Source: an uncultured bacterium (GTDB taxonomy: Bacteria > Bacteroidota > Bacteroidia > Bacteroidales > Bacteroidaceae). Taken from it: a DNA stretch of 35,903 nt. The translations under genes and the position numbers were made by a program. Below are positions 1 through 8,160 of this stretch, one piece after another. The stretch is from positions 1-35,903 of the forward strand of contig CAJMQT010000001.1 in NCBI GenBank assembly GCA_905215655.1, written 5' to 3'. The notes beneath the pieces were generated by a model, which was given only the letters and a program-made list of their open reading frames with translations, ran no database searches and was not told the origin of the DNA. Each line of letters begins with the position of its first letter. Position 1 is the stretch's first letter.

Positions 1-63
1 AAAGCTGTTTCTCTTAATTGGCTTAACGCCGAACTTCGTTTCTCAATTCTCAACTCTTAATTT
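1..63. repeat. Low-complexity TTTTCAA/TCTCAA tract beyond queG
   Basis: This AT-rich tract is made of short degenerate direct repeats of TTTTCAA and TCTCAA type. It continues to about base 100, inside the 3' end of queG. Similar tracts lie near 1620-1728 and 27489-27565. They look like slippage-generated intergenic DNA. No gene is visible in it. Confidence 0.7.
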
Positions 64-1020
64 TCAATTTTTCAATTTTTCAATTCTCAATTTTTCAATG
101 GTGCGTATGTTCCTCATCAGTCCCTCGTATTTGGCTCGTTTCACGGCGCTGCCTTTGAACAGGAGGCGGTATTCTTCGGGCGTCAGAGAGTGCCAGCGGT
201 CGCGCGTCATTTGCAGAAGTTCGTCTTTGGGCGTCAGCAGCGGCTCGTCGGTCGGCTTGGCAAAGCGGTTCCACGGGCATGCCGTCTGGCAGCGGTCGCA
301 GCCGTAGACGGTGTCGCCCAGCTTGCAGGCAAGGTCGGAGGGGATGTCTCCGCGGTTCTCGATGGTCTGGTATGACAGGCAGCGTGCGGCGTCAACCGAG
401 CTGTTGTCAAGTCCGTTGACCGTCTCTTCGCTTATCGCGCCGCCGGGACAGGTGTCGATGCACGCCCTGCAACTGCCGCAACGCGACTTCGCCGGCTTGT
501 CGTATTCAAGTTCTACGTCGACAAACAGCTCGCCGAGAAAGAACATGCTGCCGGCGTGGGGGATGATGAGTTGGCTGTTCCTGCCTATCCACCCCAGTCC
601 TGCTTGTGCCGCCCAGTAGCGTTCGAGCACGGGAGCCGTGTCGCAGAAGGCGCGGTAATGTTGCAGCCCGAGCCGTGCGGCGAGCCGGTGCAGCTTGTCC
701 TTCATTATGTCGTGATAGTCGGCGCCGAGGGCGTAAGCGGCGAATTGCAGCTCGCCTTCGGGTATTCTGCGTGCCGGGGCGTAATTCAGCGCCACGCAGA
801 CAATGCTTTTCACGCCGTCCATGAGCAGCCGCGGGTCGAGCCGTTTGTCCGTGTTGTTCGCCATGTAAGCCATGTCTGCCTGATGTCCCAGCTCTATCCA
901 GCGCTTGAAGCGGCGTGCCGTCTCTTCATCGACGGGTGCCGCTTTTGCCGCTCCACAAGCAAAAAAGCCGAGGTTTGCAGCCTCGGCTTTTATCTGTTTA
1001 CTCGAAAGTTTTGAACTCAT
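64..1020 (-). CDS. queG: Epoxyqueuosine reductase QueG
   Basis: Iron-sulfur and cobalamin-dependent enzyme that reduces epoxyqueuosine to queuosine in tRNA, the last step of queuosine synthesis; cytoplasmic. The 318-residue protein carries two ferredoxin-type clusters: Cys181, 184, 187 and 191 (CGSCRACIDTCP) and Cys214 with Cys241, 244 and 248 (CDRCQTACPW). Asp127 in CDTAPV fits the catalytic Asp of the family. The length is near the short end of the family. The start overlaps the end of the upstream deacetylase gene by 23 bp, so the two are probably co-transcribed. Oddity: the last residues (IEKLRIEKLKN) are encoded by the TTTTCAA repeat tract, so the natural C-terminus seems to have been replaced or extended by repeat DNA. 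Function is confident from the motifs. Confidence 0.95.
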   Translation of the reverse strand: MSSKLSSKQIKAEAANLGFFACGAAKAAPVDEETARRFKRWIELGHQADMAYMANNTDKRLDPRLLMDGVKSIVCVALNYAPARRIPEGELQFAAYALGADYHDIMKDKLHRLAARLGLQHYRAFCDTAPVLERYWAAQAGLGWIGRNSQLIIPHAGSMFFLGELFVDVELEYDKPAKSRCGSCRACIDTCPGGAISEETVNGLDNSSVDAARCLSYQTIENRGDIPSDLACKLGDTVYGCDRCQTACPWNRFAKPTDEPLLTPKDELLQMTRDRWHSLTPEEYRLLFKGSAVKRAKYEGLMRNIRTIEKLRIEKLKN

Positions 1021-1609
1021 AACCTTGCTCTTTAAGCCATTTCAGCGCCTCGGGCAGTGCGTAACGCAGCTTGTCAATGCTTTTAAGCGAGTCGTGAAAC
1101 GTTATTATCGAACCGTTACGCGTGTATGTCTTCACGTTGTGCAGCACGTCTTCTGCCGTCAGCCATTTGCTGTAATCGCGCGTCACAAGGTCCCACATCA
1201 CGATCCGGTATTTGCGTCCCAGCCAGAAATATTGTTCCCAACGCATCCAGCCGTGCGGCGGACGGAAGAGATGCGACCCTATAAGCTGGTTTGCCATCTC
1301 CACGTTCGCGCTGTATGCTTTCGGCGAATGCTTGAAACCGCCCCAGTGATTGAACGTATGGTTGCCCGTTCTGTGACCGGCGGCAACTATTTTTTCGAAC
1401 AGTTCAGGATATTTTCTTACGTTATCGCCAACCATGAAGAACGTTGCGCGGACGTCAAACCTTGCCAGCGTCTCCAAGATAAACGGCGTGGACTCGGGTA
1501 TCGGACCGTCATCGAAAGTCAGATATACCGATTTCTCGTTCTTGTCCATCCGCCACGTCGCTCTCGGATAAAGCCAACGTAACCATTTTGCCGGTTGCTC
1601 GATAATCAT
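998..1609 (-). CDS. Polysaccharide deacetylase (NodB domain)
   Basis: A carbohydrate esterase 4 type enzyme that removes acetyl groups from N-acetylated glycans, by family peptidoglycan or another surface polysaccharide. The 203-residue protein is almost only the NodB domain. Motif 1 is TFDDGP (Asp33, Asp34), motif 2 is HTFNH (His84, His88, metal ligands), motif 3 is RPPHGW and the late motif is ITFHDS with the catalytic His. There is no obvious signal peptide; the N-terminus (PAKWLRWLYPRATWRM) is short and only weakly hydrophobic, so localisation is uncertain. It lies upstream of queG with a 23-bp overlap. The substrate cannot be told from sequence. Confidence 0.9.
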   Translation of the reverse strand: MIIEQPAKWLRWLYPRATWRMDKNEKSVYLTFDDGPIPESTPFILETLARFDVRATFFMVGDNVRKYPELFEKIVAAGHRTGNHTFNHWGGFKHSPKAYSANVEMANQLIGSHLFRPPHGWMRWEQYFWLGRKYRIVMWDLVTRDYSKWLTAEDVLHNVKTYTRNGSIITFHDSLKSIDKLRYALPEALKWLKEQGYEFKTFE

Positions 1610-1652
1610 GTTTCCTTAATTAAGAGTGAAAATTTAAGAGTGAAGAGTGAAG

Positions 1653-1725
1653 AATTAAGAATTAAGAGTCGTGTGAAAAGATTTCAATTATATCTTTCTT
1701 AACCCTTAACTCTTAATTCTTAATT
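1653..1725. repeat. AT-only 17-bp inverted repeat after the GT117 gene
   Basis: AATTAAGAATTAAGAGT at 1653-1669 is the exact reverse complement of 1709-1725, with a 39-bp loop. It sits in the 119-bp gap just beyond the stop of the large glycosyltransferase gene, within further TTAAGAGTGA-type repeats. It could act as a weak transcription stop or simply be two repeat tracts in opposite orientation. No GC-rich stem is present. Confidence 0.6.
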
Positions 1726-1728
1726 TAT

Positions 1729-4700
1729 TTATTGTTCTATTGTCGGCATGCGTCCGCCTTTGTTCTGATATGTCATGGCGTCGGCGTTGAGCTGTTTGTC
1801 CAACTGTTTCGACCAGTTGTTGTCTATCATTTCGGCAACCATGATGCAGTCATTCATTATGTAAAGATGTCCTAAACAGTCTCTTTCCGACATTATGAAG
1901 CGGCTGCCTTCCATCGAGTTATACCAGCCCATGTACTGGTGCGAGTTGTTGAATATCGCACTGACGATATGCTTTGCCTTCGCCATATTGCCTAAAAGTA
2001 CATAAGCCTTGGCAAGGTTCAGACCTTCGCCGAAGTACACATACGGGACATTATACTCGGGAATTACCTTCTCGCAGTAGGCAAGAGCCTTTGCAGCTTT
2101 GTCGTTTTTGCCCTCTTGAATGAGGTTGAGGGCGAGCTGTATGAAGAGGCGTCGGTGACCGTAACACATCTTCATGACTGTCTCGTCAAGGTAAATGCCC
2201 TTTTTATCGATACCTCCGTACTTGAAGCGGGTCATCAGATTGGTGTAAACTTTCTCTGTGTCGAAGTTCTTTACGCCGGCTACGTTCGTGGTGAACGGTG
2301 TGATGCGGTTGGCAAGTCCCTCCTGAACGAAGTTGTCGCCGAGGTTCATATAACTTTCCTGTCCTACCGTCGTAGCGACATAGACGGGGCGCGTCCAGTT
2401 GCATTGAGAGATTATTTCAAGCATCATAAGGTCGCCTTTGTACAGCGCGTTCTTGCCTTTCAGCGAGATGACCATGCGGTCCGGTATTGTGTCAGACGCC
2501 AACATCATGCCGCTTTTACGCACGGCGTCCTTGTCGATGGTAATATATAAGGTGTCCGTCGGAATGAAGTGCATGTCCGGATTGTTGCCTCTCACCCAGT
2601 ATTTGAGAATGTTCTTTACCTCGAAAGGCTCGTCTCCGAACGCGGCTTTCGCCTCCTCCGGGTTGGTCTTATAGAAGTCGAGAACTTGCTGTTTTGCCTC
2701 GGCTTGCACCTCAACGTACTCGTTTGTGCCCGAGCAATAGTCGAGACGCGGCCATGAGATGGGCAGTCGCGGAGAGTCGTATGCCTCTCGGCACATCTGG
2801 TCGATGTACCAGTCGGTCTGCAAATAACTGAGGTTGCAGACGCGGGCGTCGGTTCTTACGCCTTCAACTTCTTGGCTGTACCACAGCGGGAAGGTGTCGT
2901 TGTCGCCGTTGGTGAAGATTATCGGGTTGCCTTTGTCCTGCAATGACATCAAGTAATTCTGTCCGAAATCGCGGCAGGTGTAACGTCCGCTGCGGTCATG
3001 GTCGTCCCATGTCTGGCTTGCCATTTGTATAGGAACAAGCAGACATATTGCTGCAACAGCGGCAGAGACCGCCGTTCCGTTCAGATTGAGCCGTTTCAGA
3101 AGGTCTGTTATTGCTGCAACTCCGATACCGCACCATATCGCAAAGGCATAGAATGAGCCTGCGTAAGCATAGTCACGTTCACGCGGTTGCATCGGTGTTT
3201 GGTTCAGATAAAGCACTATTGCGAGACCTGTCATGAAGAAAAGGAAGAACACTACCCAGAACTGACGTATGCCTCGTTGTCCGCGGTAAGCCTGCCAGAA
3301 CAGACCGATAAGACCGAGCAGCAGCGGCAGACAGTAGAAGACGTTGTGTCCCTTGTTTTCTTTCAGCTCGTCGGGCAGCTTGCTTTGATCGCCCAGACGC
3401 CAGTTGTCGAAGAACGGAATGCCCGTAATCCAGTTGCCATGTTCAAGTTCTCCGTTGCCTTGAAGGTCGTTCTGACGTCCCGCAAAGTTCCACATGAAGT
3501 AGCGCCAGTACATGAAATTGCATTGATAAGACAGGAAGAAACGTATGTTCTCAAACTGTGTGGGCATTTTGACGGTTGTCATTTCGCCGCAACGGTCATA
3601 CGGAACCTGTGTTCCTTCGACGCCTCCCATCCAGCTTTCGTATGAGTCTGCATGTGCTGCATCCCACATTCGGGGGAACACCATGTTCTGTGCGTAGATG
3701 TAATCGGTCTTGTGGCGCACGATGAAGTATGAGTCTTTCTCGTCTTTCGACGCCTTTTCCTTGCGCTGGTATATCGCCTCTCCTTGTTTCATCGCCGGTT
3801 TGCAATAGTCGCCTTCGCGGTCTAATTTCACCTGAGAGGTGTACGCCTCGCCGTAAATCAGCGGACTGTTGCCGTATTGGTCGCGGCTGAGGTAACTGCC
3901 GAGGGTAAAGATATCCTCGGGCGAGTTCTGATCCATTGGCGTGTTTGCGGAAGATCTTATTACGATAAGTGCGTAACTTGAATATCCGATCATAAGCATA
4001 AGCATGCAGAGCAGGGTGGTGTTCTTGATGCGTGAGCTTACCAACGGTTTCTTGTTGACCTTGCGGTTGATGACAAACCAGATGCAGGCGAGCAGCACAA
4101 TGCCAATGATGAATGCTGTGACTCCGTGTCCGAAGAAAGGCACTCCGAGCATTGCCACCGAGAGGAGGAATGAGATATTCTCGCGCTTCGGGCTGTTACC
4201 GCCGTAGCTTTCGTAGATAGCCCAGATCACGACGGCGACGAGCAGGAAGATGTAAATTATCTCGCCGGTGTTGAACGGACAGCCGAGCGTGTTGACAAAG
4301 AACAACTCGAACATTCCGCCTACCTTGATAATGCCCGGCACGACGCCGTAAAGTATTGCCGCAACGAGGGCGAACGATATGGCGAGAGCTATGAGCGAGC
4401 CTTTCAAATCGGCGTTGGGGAACTTGCGGTAGTAGAACACAAGGACGATTGCGGGCACGCAAAGAAGGTTCAGAAGGTGTACGCCGACGCTCAGTCCGGT
4501 CATGTACGTTATGAGCACAAGCCAGCGGTCGCTGTGCGGCTCGTCGGCATGGTCTTCCCATTTAAGTATCAGCCAGAACACAACGGCGGTGAAAGCCGAC
4601 GAGTAGGCGTAGACTTCGCCCTCGACGGCGCTGAACCAGAATGTGTCGCTGAACGTGTAAATAAGCGCTCCTACCAGTCCGCTCGCCTCGATGGCAATGA

Positions 4701-5049
4701 GCTTTCCGAGGTTCATTTGGCTCCAGTCTTTCAGTATCAGCTTGCGAGTCAGGTGCGTGATGGTCCAGAACAGGAACATGATACACGTGGCGCTGAGCAG
4801 CGCGCTCATTATGTTTACCATGCGTGCCACCTGCGTCGGGTCGCTTGCGAACTGTGAGAAGAAGTTTGCCGTGAGCATGAAGAACGGTGCTCCGGGCGGG
4901 TGACCGATTTCAAGTTTGTATCCTGTAATGATAAACTCGGGGCAATCCCAGAAGCTTGCCGTCGGCTCGATAGTGCTGCAATAAACAAAGGCTGCGATGG
5001 CAAATGCCAACCAACCCAAGATATTGTCCACCAATTTAAACTGTTTCAT
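1729..5049 (-). CDS. GT117-type (DUF2723) membrane glycosyltransferase
   Basis: A large integral membrane protein of 1106 residues. The N-terminal half is a GT-C fold multi-pass region related to protein O-mannosyltransferases (DUF2723, CAZy GT117 as I recall). The first loop holds the acidic signature WDCPEFIITGYKLEIGHPPG (about residues 34-53), where GT-C enzymes keep their catalytic or metal-binding Asp/Glu. Many hydrophobic segments follow up to about residue 680; the remainder is a soluble, probably periplasmic part ending in TPR-like helices. By family it should transfer sugar from a lipid carrier to a protein or glycan outside the inner membrane. It is monocistronic as far as can be seen: 119 bp separate it from the deacetylase gene and 191 bp lie upstream. 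The acceptor is unknown. Confidence 0.85.
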   Translation of the reverse strand: MKQFKLVDNILGWLAFAIAAFVYCSTIEPTASFWDCPEFIITGYKLEIGHPPGAPFFMLTANFFSQFASDPTQVARMVNIMSALLSATCIMFLFWTITHLTRKLILKDWSQMNLGKLIAIEASGLVGALIYTFSDTFWFSAVEGEVYAYSSAFTAVVFWLILKWEDHADEPHSDRWLVLITYMTGLSVGVHLLNLLCVPAIVLVFYYRKFPNADLKGSLIALAISFALVAAILYGVVPGIIKVGGMFELFFVNTLGCPFNTGEIIYIFLLVAVVIWAIYESYGGNSPKRENISFLLSVAMLGVPFFGHGVTAFIIGIVLLACIWFVINRKVNKKPLVSSRIKNTTLLCMLMLMIGYSSYALIVIRSSANTPMDQNSPEDIFTLGSYLSRDQYGNSPLIYGEAYTSQVKLDREGDYCKPAMKQGEAIYQRKEKASKDEKDSYFIVRHKTDYIYAQNMVFPRMWDAAHADSYESWMGGVEGTQVPYDRCGEMTTVKMPTQFENIRFFLSYQCNFMYWRYFMWNFAGRQNDLQGNGELEHGNWITGIPFFDNWRLGDQSKLPDELKENKGHNVFYCLPLLLGLIGLFWQAYRGQRGIRQFWVVFFLFFMTGLAIVLYLNQTPMQPRERDYAYAGSFYAFAIWCGIGVAAITDLLKRLNLNGTAVSAAVAAICLLVPIQMASQTWDDHDRSGRYTCRDFGQNYLMSLQDKGNPIIFTNGDNDTFPLWYSQEVEGVRTDARVCNLSYLQTDWYIDQMCREAYDSPRLPISWPRLDYCSGTNEYVEVQAEAKQQVLDFYKTNPEEAKAAFGDEPFEVKNILKYWVRGNNPDMHFIPTDTLYITIDKDAVRKSGMMLASDTIPDRMVISLKGKNALYKGDLMMLEIISQCNWTRPVYVATTVGQESYMNLGDNFVQEGLANRITPFTTNVAGVKNFDTEKVYTNLMTRFKYGGIDKKGIYLDETVMKMCYGHRRLFIQLALNLIQEGKNDKAAKALAYCEKVIPEYNVPYVYFGEGLNLAKAYVLLGNMAKAKHIVSAIFNNSHQYMGWYNSMEGSRFIMSERDCLGHLYIMNDCIMVAEMIDNNWSKQLDKQLNADAMTYQNKGGRMPTIEQ

Positions 5050-5100
5050 TTATCGATTCAGATTGTATTTTGTTATAAAAATCTTTTGTGATAAAGGTAA

Positions 5101-5129
5101 ATCTTTGCATAATTTATCATGCAAAGATA
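5101..5129 (-). promoter_or_regulatory. Promoter -7 box with overlapping 10-bp inverted repeat
   Basis: On the minus strand TATCTTTG (5129-5122) matches the Bacteroidota -7 consensus TAnnTTTG, about 75 bp upstream of the GT117 start. It overlaps a perfect inverted repeat, ATCTTTGCAT at 5101-5110 and ATGCAAAGAT at 5119-5128, with an 8-bp centre. No convincing -33 TTTG was found. The repeat could be an operator or a transcript-start hairpin. Confidence 0.5.
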
Positions 5130-5240
5130 CAAAGTTTGTATTGCTTATCGGGGCATTTATTATTCTTTAACGCATTTTTCAATGTGCCAAGGACTATTTA
5201 AGATGTCTTTTTCCTTAAATCGCCTGTCTCATAAATCTTC

Positions 5241-5693
5241 TCAGAAAAGCGCCTGCACGCCGTAAACGAGCGCCACATATCTCAGAAATTTGCCTATCGT
5301 TATGCTGGTGACCGATATCGGGATGTTGGAGCGCATCAGTCCGAGAAGTATCGTTATGGCGCTGCCGAGAATGGGCAGGAAGGCGAAAAAGCCCATCCAA
5401 GCTCCTCTGCCAGCCATGAAACGTTGTGCCCGGTCGAGGTCTTTCTTTTTGACATGCAGATATTTCTCTATCCAATCGAGACGCCCGAGGCGTCCGATGA
5501 AGTAGTTGAACATACCTCCCACGACGTTGCCGATTGTGCCGTAGACGATAAGTTGCCAGCCGTCCAGCCCGGCGGCAAGCAGCCCTACCATCACAGCCTC
5601 GCTGCTGAACGGCAGAAAACTTCCGGCAAGGAACGCAGACATAAGCATTCCCCAATAGCCGTAACTGATAAGAAAATCAATCAGGACATCCAT
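5241..5693 (-). CDS. YqaA/DedA-like membrane protein (VTT/SNARE-associated fold)
   Basis: A 150-residue inner-membrane protein of the VTT (DedA/YqaA) superfamily. Features are the acidic start of the core (FLPFSSEAVMVGLL, about residues 26-39), the glycine-rich re-entrant stretch GTIGNVVGGMFNYFIGRLGR (about 53-72), a basic linker (HVKKKDLDRAQRFMAGRG) and two further hydrophobic segments. DedA relatives are linked to lipid flipping and to envelope and proton-motive-force homeostasis; the role of short YqaA forms is not well defined. Its start overlaps the upstream membrane-protein gene by 13 bp, so they are probably translationally coupled. Confidence 0.85.
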   Translation of the reverse strand: MDVLIDFLISYGYWGMLMSAFLAGSFLPFSSEAVMVGLLAAGLDGWQLIVYGTIGNVVGGMFNYFIGRLGRLDWIEKYLHVKKKDLDRAQRFMAGRGAWMGFFAFLPILGSAITILLGLMRSNIPISVTSITIGKFLRYVALVYGVQALF

Positions 5694-6607
5694 ATATTAT
5701 ATAAGGTGAGTGCCGCCGCCGAGAAGACGATAAGGCAGAACACGATGTTGGTGATCCGTGTCCGTGTAAGTGCAAGGAAGTGAGCCGTCAGCGTGCCGGC
5801 GGTGATTATCAGCAGCCCAAGCAGCGGCTCGATGTATTGAGGCTGCAAAATGATGAAAACAAAGGTTGCCGCGTTCATCGCGATAAGCATCTCATAAATC
5901 ATCCGTGTGCGGATCTTGTCTTTATAAGAGTTGCGCAGAAAGTGTATCGTGCCCAGCAAAGAGAGCGCCGAGACGTAGCAGAATGTTATGAGCTGATGCG
6001 TCTCCACGCCGTCGAAACGGCACAGAGGGGCGAAGTCGGCTATCTCCGCTACGTTGCGGACAAAGACGTCGAGGCTGTCAGTAAGGATGAAATACGCAGC
6101 CAAGAACCAGTACGGCGTGATAATTCCGAGCAGCGAGGCGGGTATCGTCCGCGGACTGAACATCATCAGGTTTGCCGCCATCAATACCCAGAGAACGGGC
6201 ACGAAGAACAGTATCTGTATGAAGGACAGGCTCGCTACGCCAAGAAACAGGAAGGCGTAAAACACTTTTCCAAAGGCGCGCTTGTCCTGATACCCGCCGA
6301 GAAGGACGGAGTAGGCGAGTATCATGCAAAGCTGTACTCTGAGCGTACCGGGCTGATTGAAAGTGAAAGCCGCCGCCGTGGTGAGCACGAGAAACGAGCA
6401 TGAGACCATCCTGCTGTATGTTCTGATAAGCGCGTTGCGGTTGTTCAGCTCAACCATCAGGTAAGTCGAGACGCCGAGCAGCATTATCCATTCATACGAA
6501 TTCTTCTCGAACAGTCCGCCGAGCAGCCACATGGCAAGCGTCAGCGCTGTCGTTACGGGCAGCGTGAAGCGGCTTTCGGATATTTTGTTTTGCAGTCTCT
6601 TGGGCAT
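5681..6607 (-). CDS. Polytopic membrane protein of unknown function
   Basis: A 308-residue protein made almost wholly of hydrophobic segments, roughly eight to ten predicted by eye, with short charged loops and a basic N-terminus (MPKRLQNKISESRF). No catalytic motif is recognised. The size and pattern fit a Bacteroidota-specific family of uncharacterised inner-membrane proteins (DUF6427-like, not certain). It is followed with a 13-bp overlap by the YqaA-like gene, suggesting one transcript. Upstream, 265 bp separate it from purD and contain a 22-bp repeat array. No confident promoter was seen. Confidence 0.75.
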   Translation of the reverse strand: MPKRLQNKISESRFTLPVTTALTLAMWLLGGLFEKNSYEWIMLLGVSTYLMVELNNRNALIRTYSRMVSCSFLVLTTAAAFTFNQPGTLRVQLCMILAYSVLLGGYQDKRAFGKVFYAFLFLGVASLSFIQILFFVPVLWVLMAANLMMFSPRTIPASLLGIITPYWFLAAYFILTDSLDVFVRNVAEIADFAPLCRFDGVETHQLITFCYVSALSLLGTIHFLRNSYKDKIRTRMIYEMLIAMNAATFVFIILQPQYIEPLLGLLIITAGTLTAHFLALTRTRITNIVFCLIVFSAAALTLYNIWMS

Positions 6608-6716
6608 GTTTCGTTTCTATGTCTGTGAATTTTCCGTCGAAAGATTGCCTTGCTTACAATCTCTTAATATTTCGAGGCTTTTTCTTACGGTTTTCATCGG
6701 CAAACGCCCGTTTTCC

Positions 6717-6826
6717 AAAAGGCGGTCTTTTGGCGTGTAAAAGGTTATCTTTTAGCGCGTGAAAGACCGTCTTTTGCAAGGTAAAAGGCTACCTTTTAAA
6801 ATCGTAAGTGCCGTCTTTTGCAAATC
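6717..6826 (+). repeat. 22-bp tandem array A (5 units, AAAAG-N5-CTTTT-N7)
   Basis: Five units start at 6717, 6739, 6761, 6783 and 6805, an exact 22-bp period. Cores are GCGGT, GTTAT, ACCGT, GCTAC, GCCGT; linkers are GGCGTGT, AGCGCGT, GCAAGGT, AAAATCG, GCAAATC. The fifth unit has a degenerate left arm (TAAGT). It lies between the purD stop and the next gene in the same direction. It shares its format with four other arrays in this window. I see nothing else in the 6608-6872 gap. Confidence 0.9.
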
Positions 6827-6872
6827 CGACTGTTTGCTGTCAGGATTTATTACCTTTTCTTTCAGTTTCCTT

Positions 6873-8141
6873 TTAAAGGTCTTTGCCTATGTCGCTGCGG
6901 AAATATTTGTCTTTGAAAACTATTTTCCGAGCCTCACGGAACGATTTTTCCAGAGCCTCGCTCTTGTCTTTTCCATACGAGCTTACGGCTATTACGCGAC
7001 CTCCGGCGGTAACCGTTTCGCCGTCTTTCATCGCCGTTCCCGAGTGGAACACGATGCTTCCTTCAACGCTGTCAATGCCCGTTATCGGGTAACCTTTCAC
7101 GTATTTCTCGGGATAACCGCCGCTGACGAGCATTACGCAGACTGCGGCGCGCGGGTCAAACTCAATCTCGCGCTTGTCAAGGTCGCCATTGGCAACGCCT
7201 TCAAACAGGTCTACGATGTCGCTTTTCAGACGCAGCATGACGCTCTCCGTCTCGGGGTCGCCCATGCGGCAGTTGTATTCGATGACCATAGGCTCGCCTT
7301 CCACGTTGATAAGTCCGAAGAAGATAAAGCCTTTGTAGTCGATATTTTCGACCGCAAGTCCGTCCACCGTCGGGCGGATTATGCGCTCCTCGACCTTCTG
7401 CATCCACTCTTTCGTGGCGAAGGGTACGGGCGTCACGCTGCCCATTCCGCCGGTGTTGAGACCCGTGTCGTGTTCTCCGATGCGCTTGTAGTCCTTAGCC
7501 TCGGGCAGTATTTTGTAGTTCTTGCCGTCCGTGAGCACGAAGACGGAGCACTCGATGCCGCTCAGAAACTCCTCGATAACGACGTTTGCCGACGCGTTGC
7601 CGAACATTCCGCCGAGCATATCCTTGAATTCTTTCTTTGCCTCGTCGAGCGTCGGAACGATGAGAACGCCCTTTCCGGCGCACAGTCCGTCGGCTTTCAG
7701 CACGTAAGGCGGCTGCAACGTCTCCAGGAAAGCCAGTCCTTCGTCGATGTTCGTGCCGTTGAATGTACGATATTTTGCCGTCGGGATGTTGTGCCTTTGC
7801 ATGAAAGCCTTGGCAAAGTCTTTGCTGCCTTCGAGCACGGCGCCCTGCTTCGACGGGCCGATTACGGGTATCGCGGCTGTGCGGCTGTCGTTCTTGAAGT
7901 CGTCATAGATACCCTTTACCAGCGGGTCTTCCGGTCCTACAACCACCATGTCGATACCTTTCTCCACGGCAAAAGCCTTCAATGCCTCGAAGTCGTCAGC
8001 CTTGATATCAACGTTCTCGCCTACGTTTGATGTGCCGGCGTTGCCGGGAGCGATGTACAGTTTGTCTGTTTTCGGGCTCTGTGCTATCTTCCATGCAAGC
8101 GCATGTTCGCGCCCGCCGCTGCCCAATAATAATATTTTCAT
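6873..8141 (-). CDS. purD: Phosphoribosylamine-glycine ligase PurD
   Basis: ATP-dependent ligase that joins glycine to 5-phosphoribosylamine to form GAR, the second step of purine synthesis; cytoplasmic. The 422-residue protein is full length. It begins MKILLLGSGGREHALAWK, the family N-terminal nucleotide-fold signature. The ATP-grasp domain shows IGPSKQGAVLEGSK, LKADGLCAGKGVLI and HDTGLNTGGMGS, and the metal site NCRMGDPETE. The DPP-IV-type peptidase gene ends 19 bp upstream, so co-transcription is likely although the functions are unrelated. No purine riboswitch is visible in the short upstream gap. Confidence 0.97.
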   Translation of the reverse strand: MKILLLGSGGREHALAWKIAQSPKTDKLYIAPGNAGTSNVGENVDIKADDFEALKAFAVEKGIDMVVVGPEDPLVKGIYDDFKNDSRTAAIPVIGPSKQGAVLEGSKDFAKAFMQRHNIPTAKYRTFNGTNIDEGLAFLETLQPPYVLKADGLCAGKGVLIVPTLDEAKKEFKDMLGGMFGNASANVVIEEFLSGIECSVFVLTDGKNYKILPEAKDYKRIGEHDTGLNTGGMGSVTPVPFATKEWMQKVEERIIRPTVDGLAVENIDYKGFIFFGLINVEGEPMVIEYNCRMGDPETESVMLRLKSDIVDLFEGVANGDLDKREIEFDPRAAVCVMLVSGGYPEKYVKGYPITGIDSVEGSIVFHSGTAMKDGETVTAGGRVIAVSSYGKDKSEALEKSFREARKIVFKDKYFRSDIGKDL

Positions 8142-8160
8142 GTCTTTGCTTGTTATCGTT

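Noticed and set aside
6717..6826. 22-bp arrays as a CRISPR array
   Set aside because: The constant parts are only two 5-bp arms, the variable parts are 5 and 7 bp, and no cas genes are present. Real CRISPR repeats and spacers are far longer.
6759..8030. Long plus-strand open frame of 423 codons opposite purD
   Set aside because: It is antisense to a clear purD, has no recognisable motif, and reflects GC-rich third positions of the real gene.
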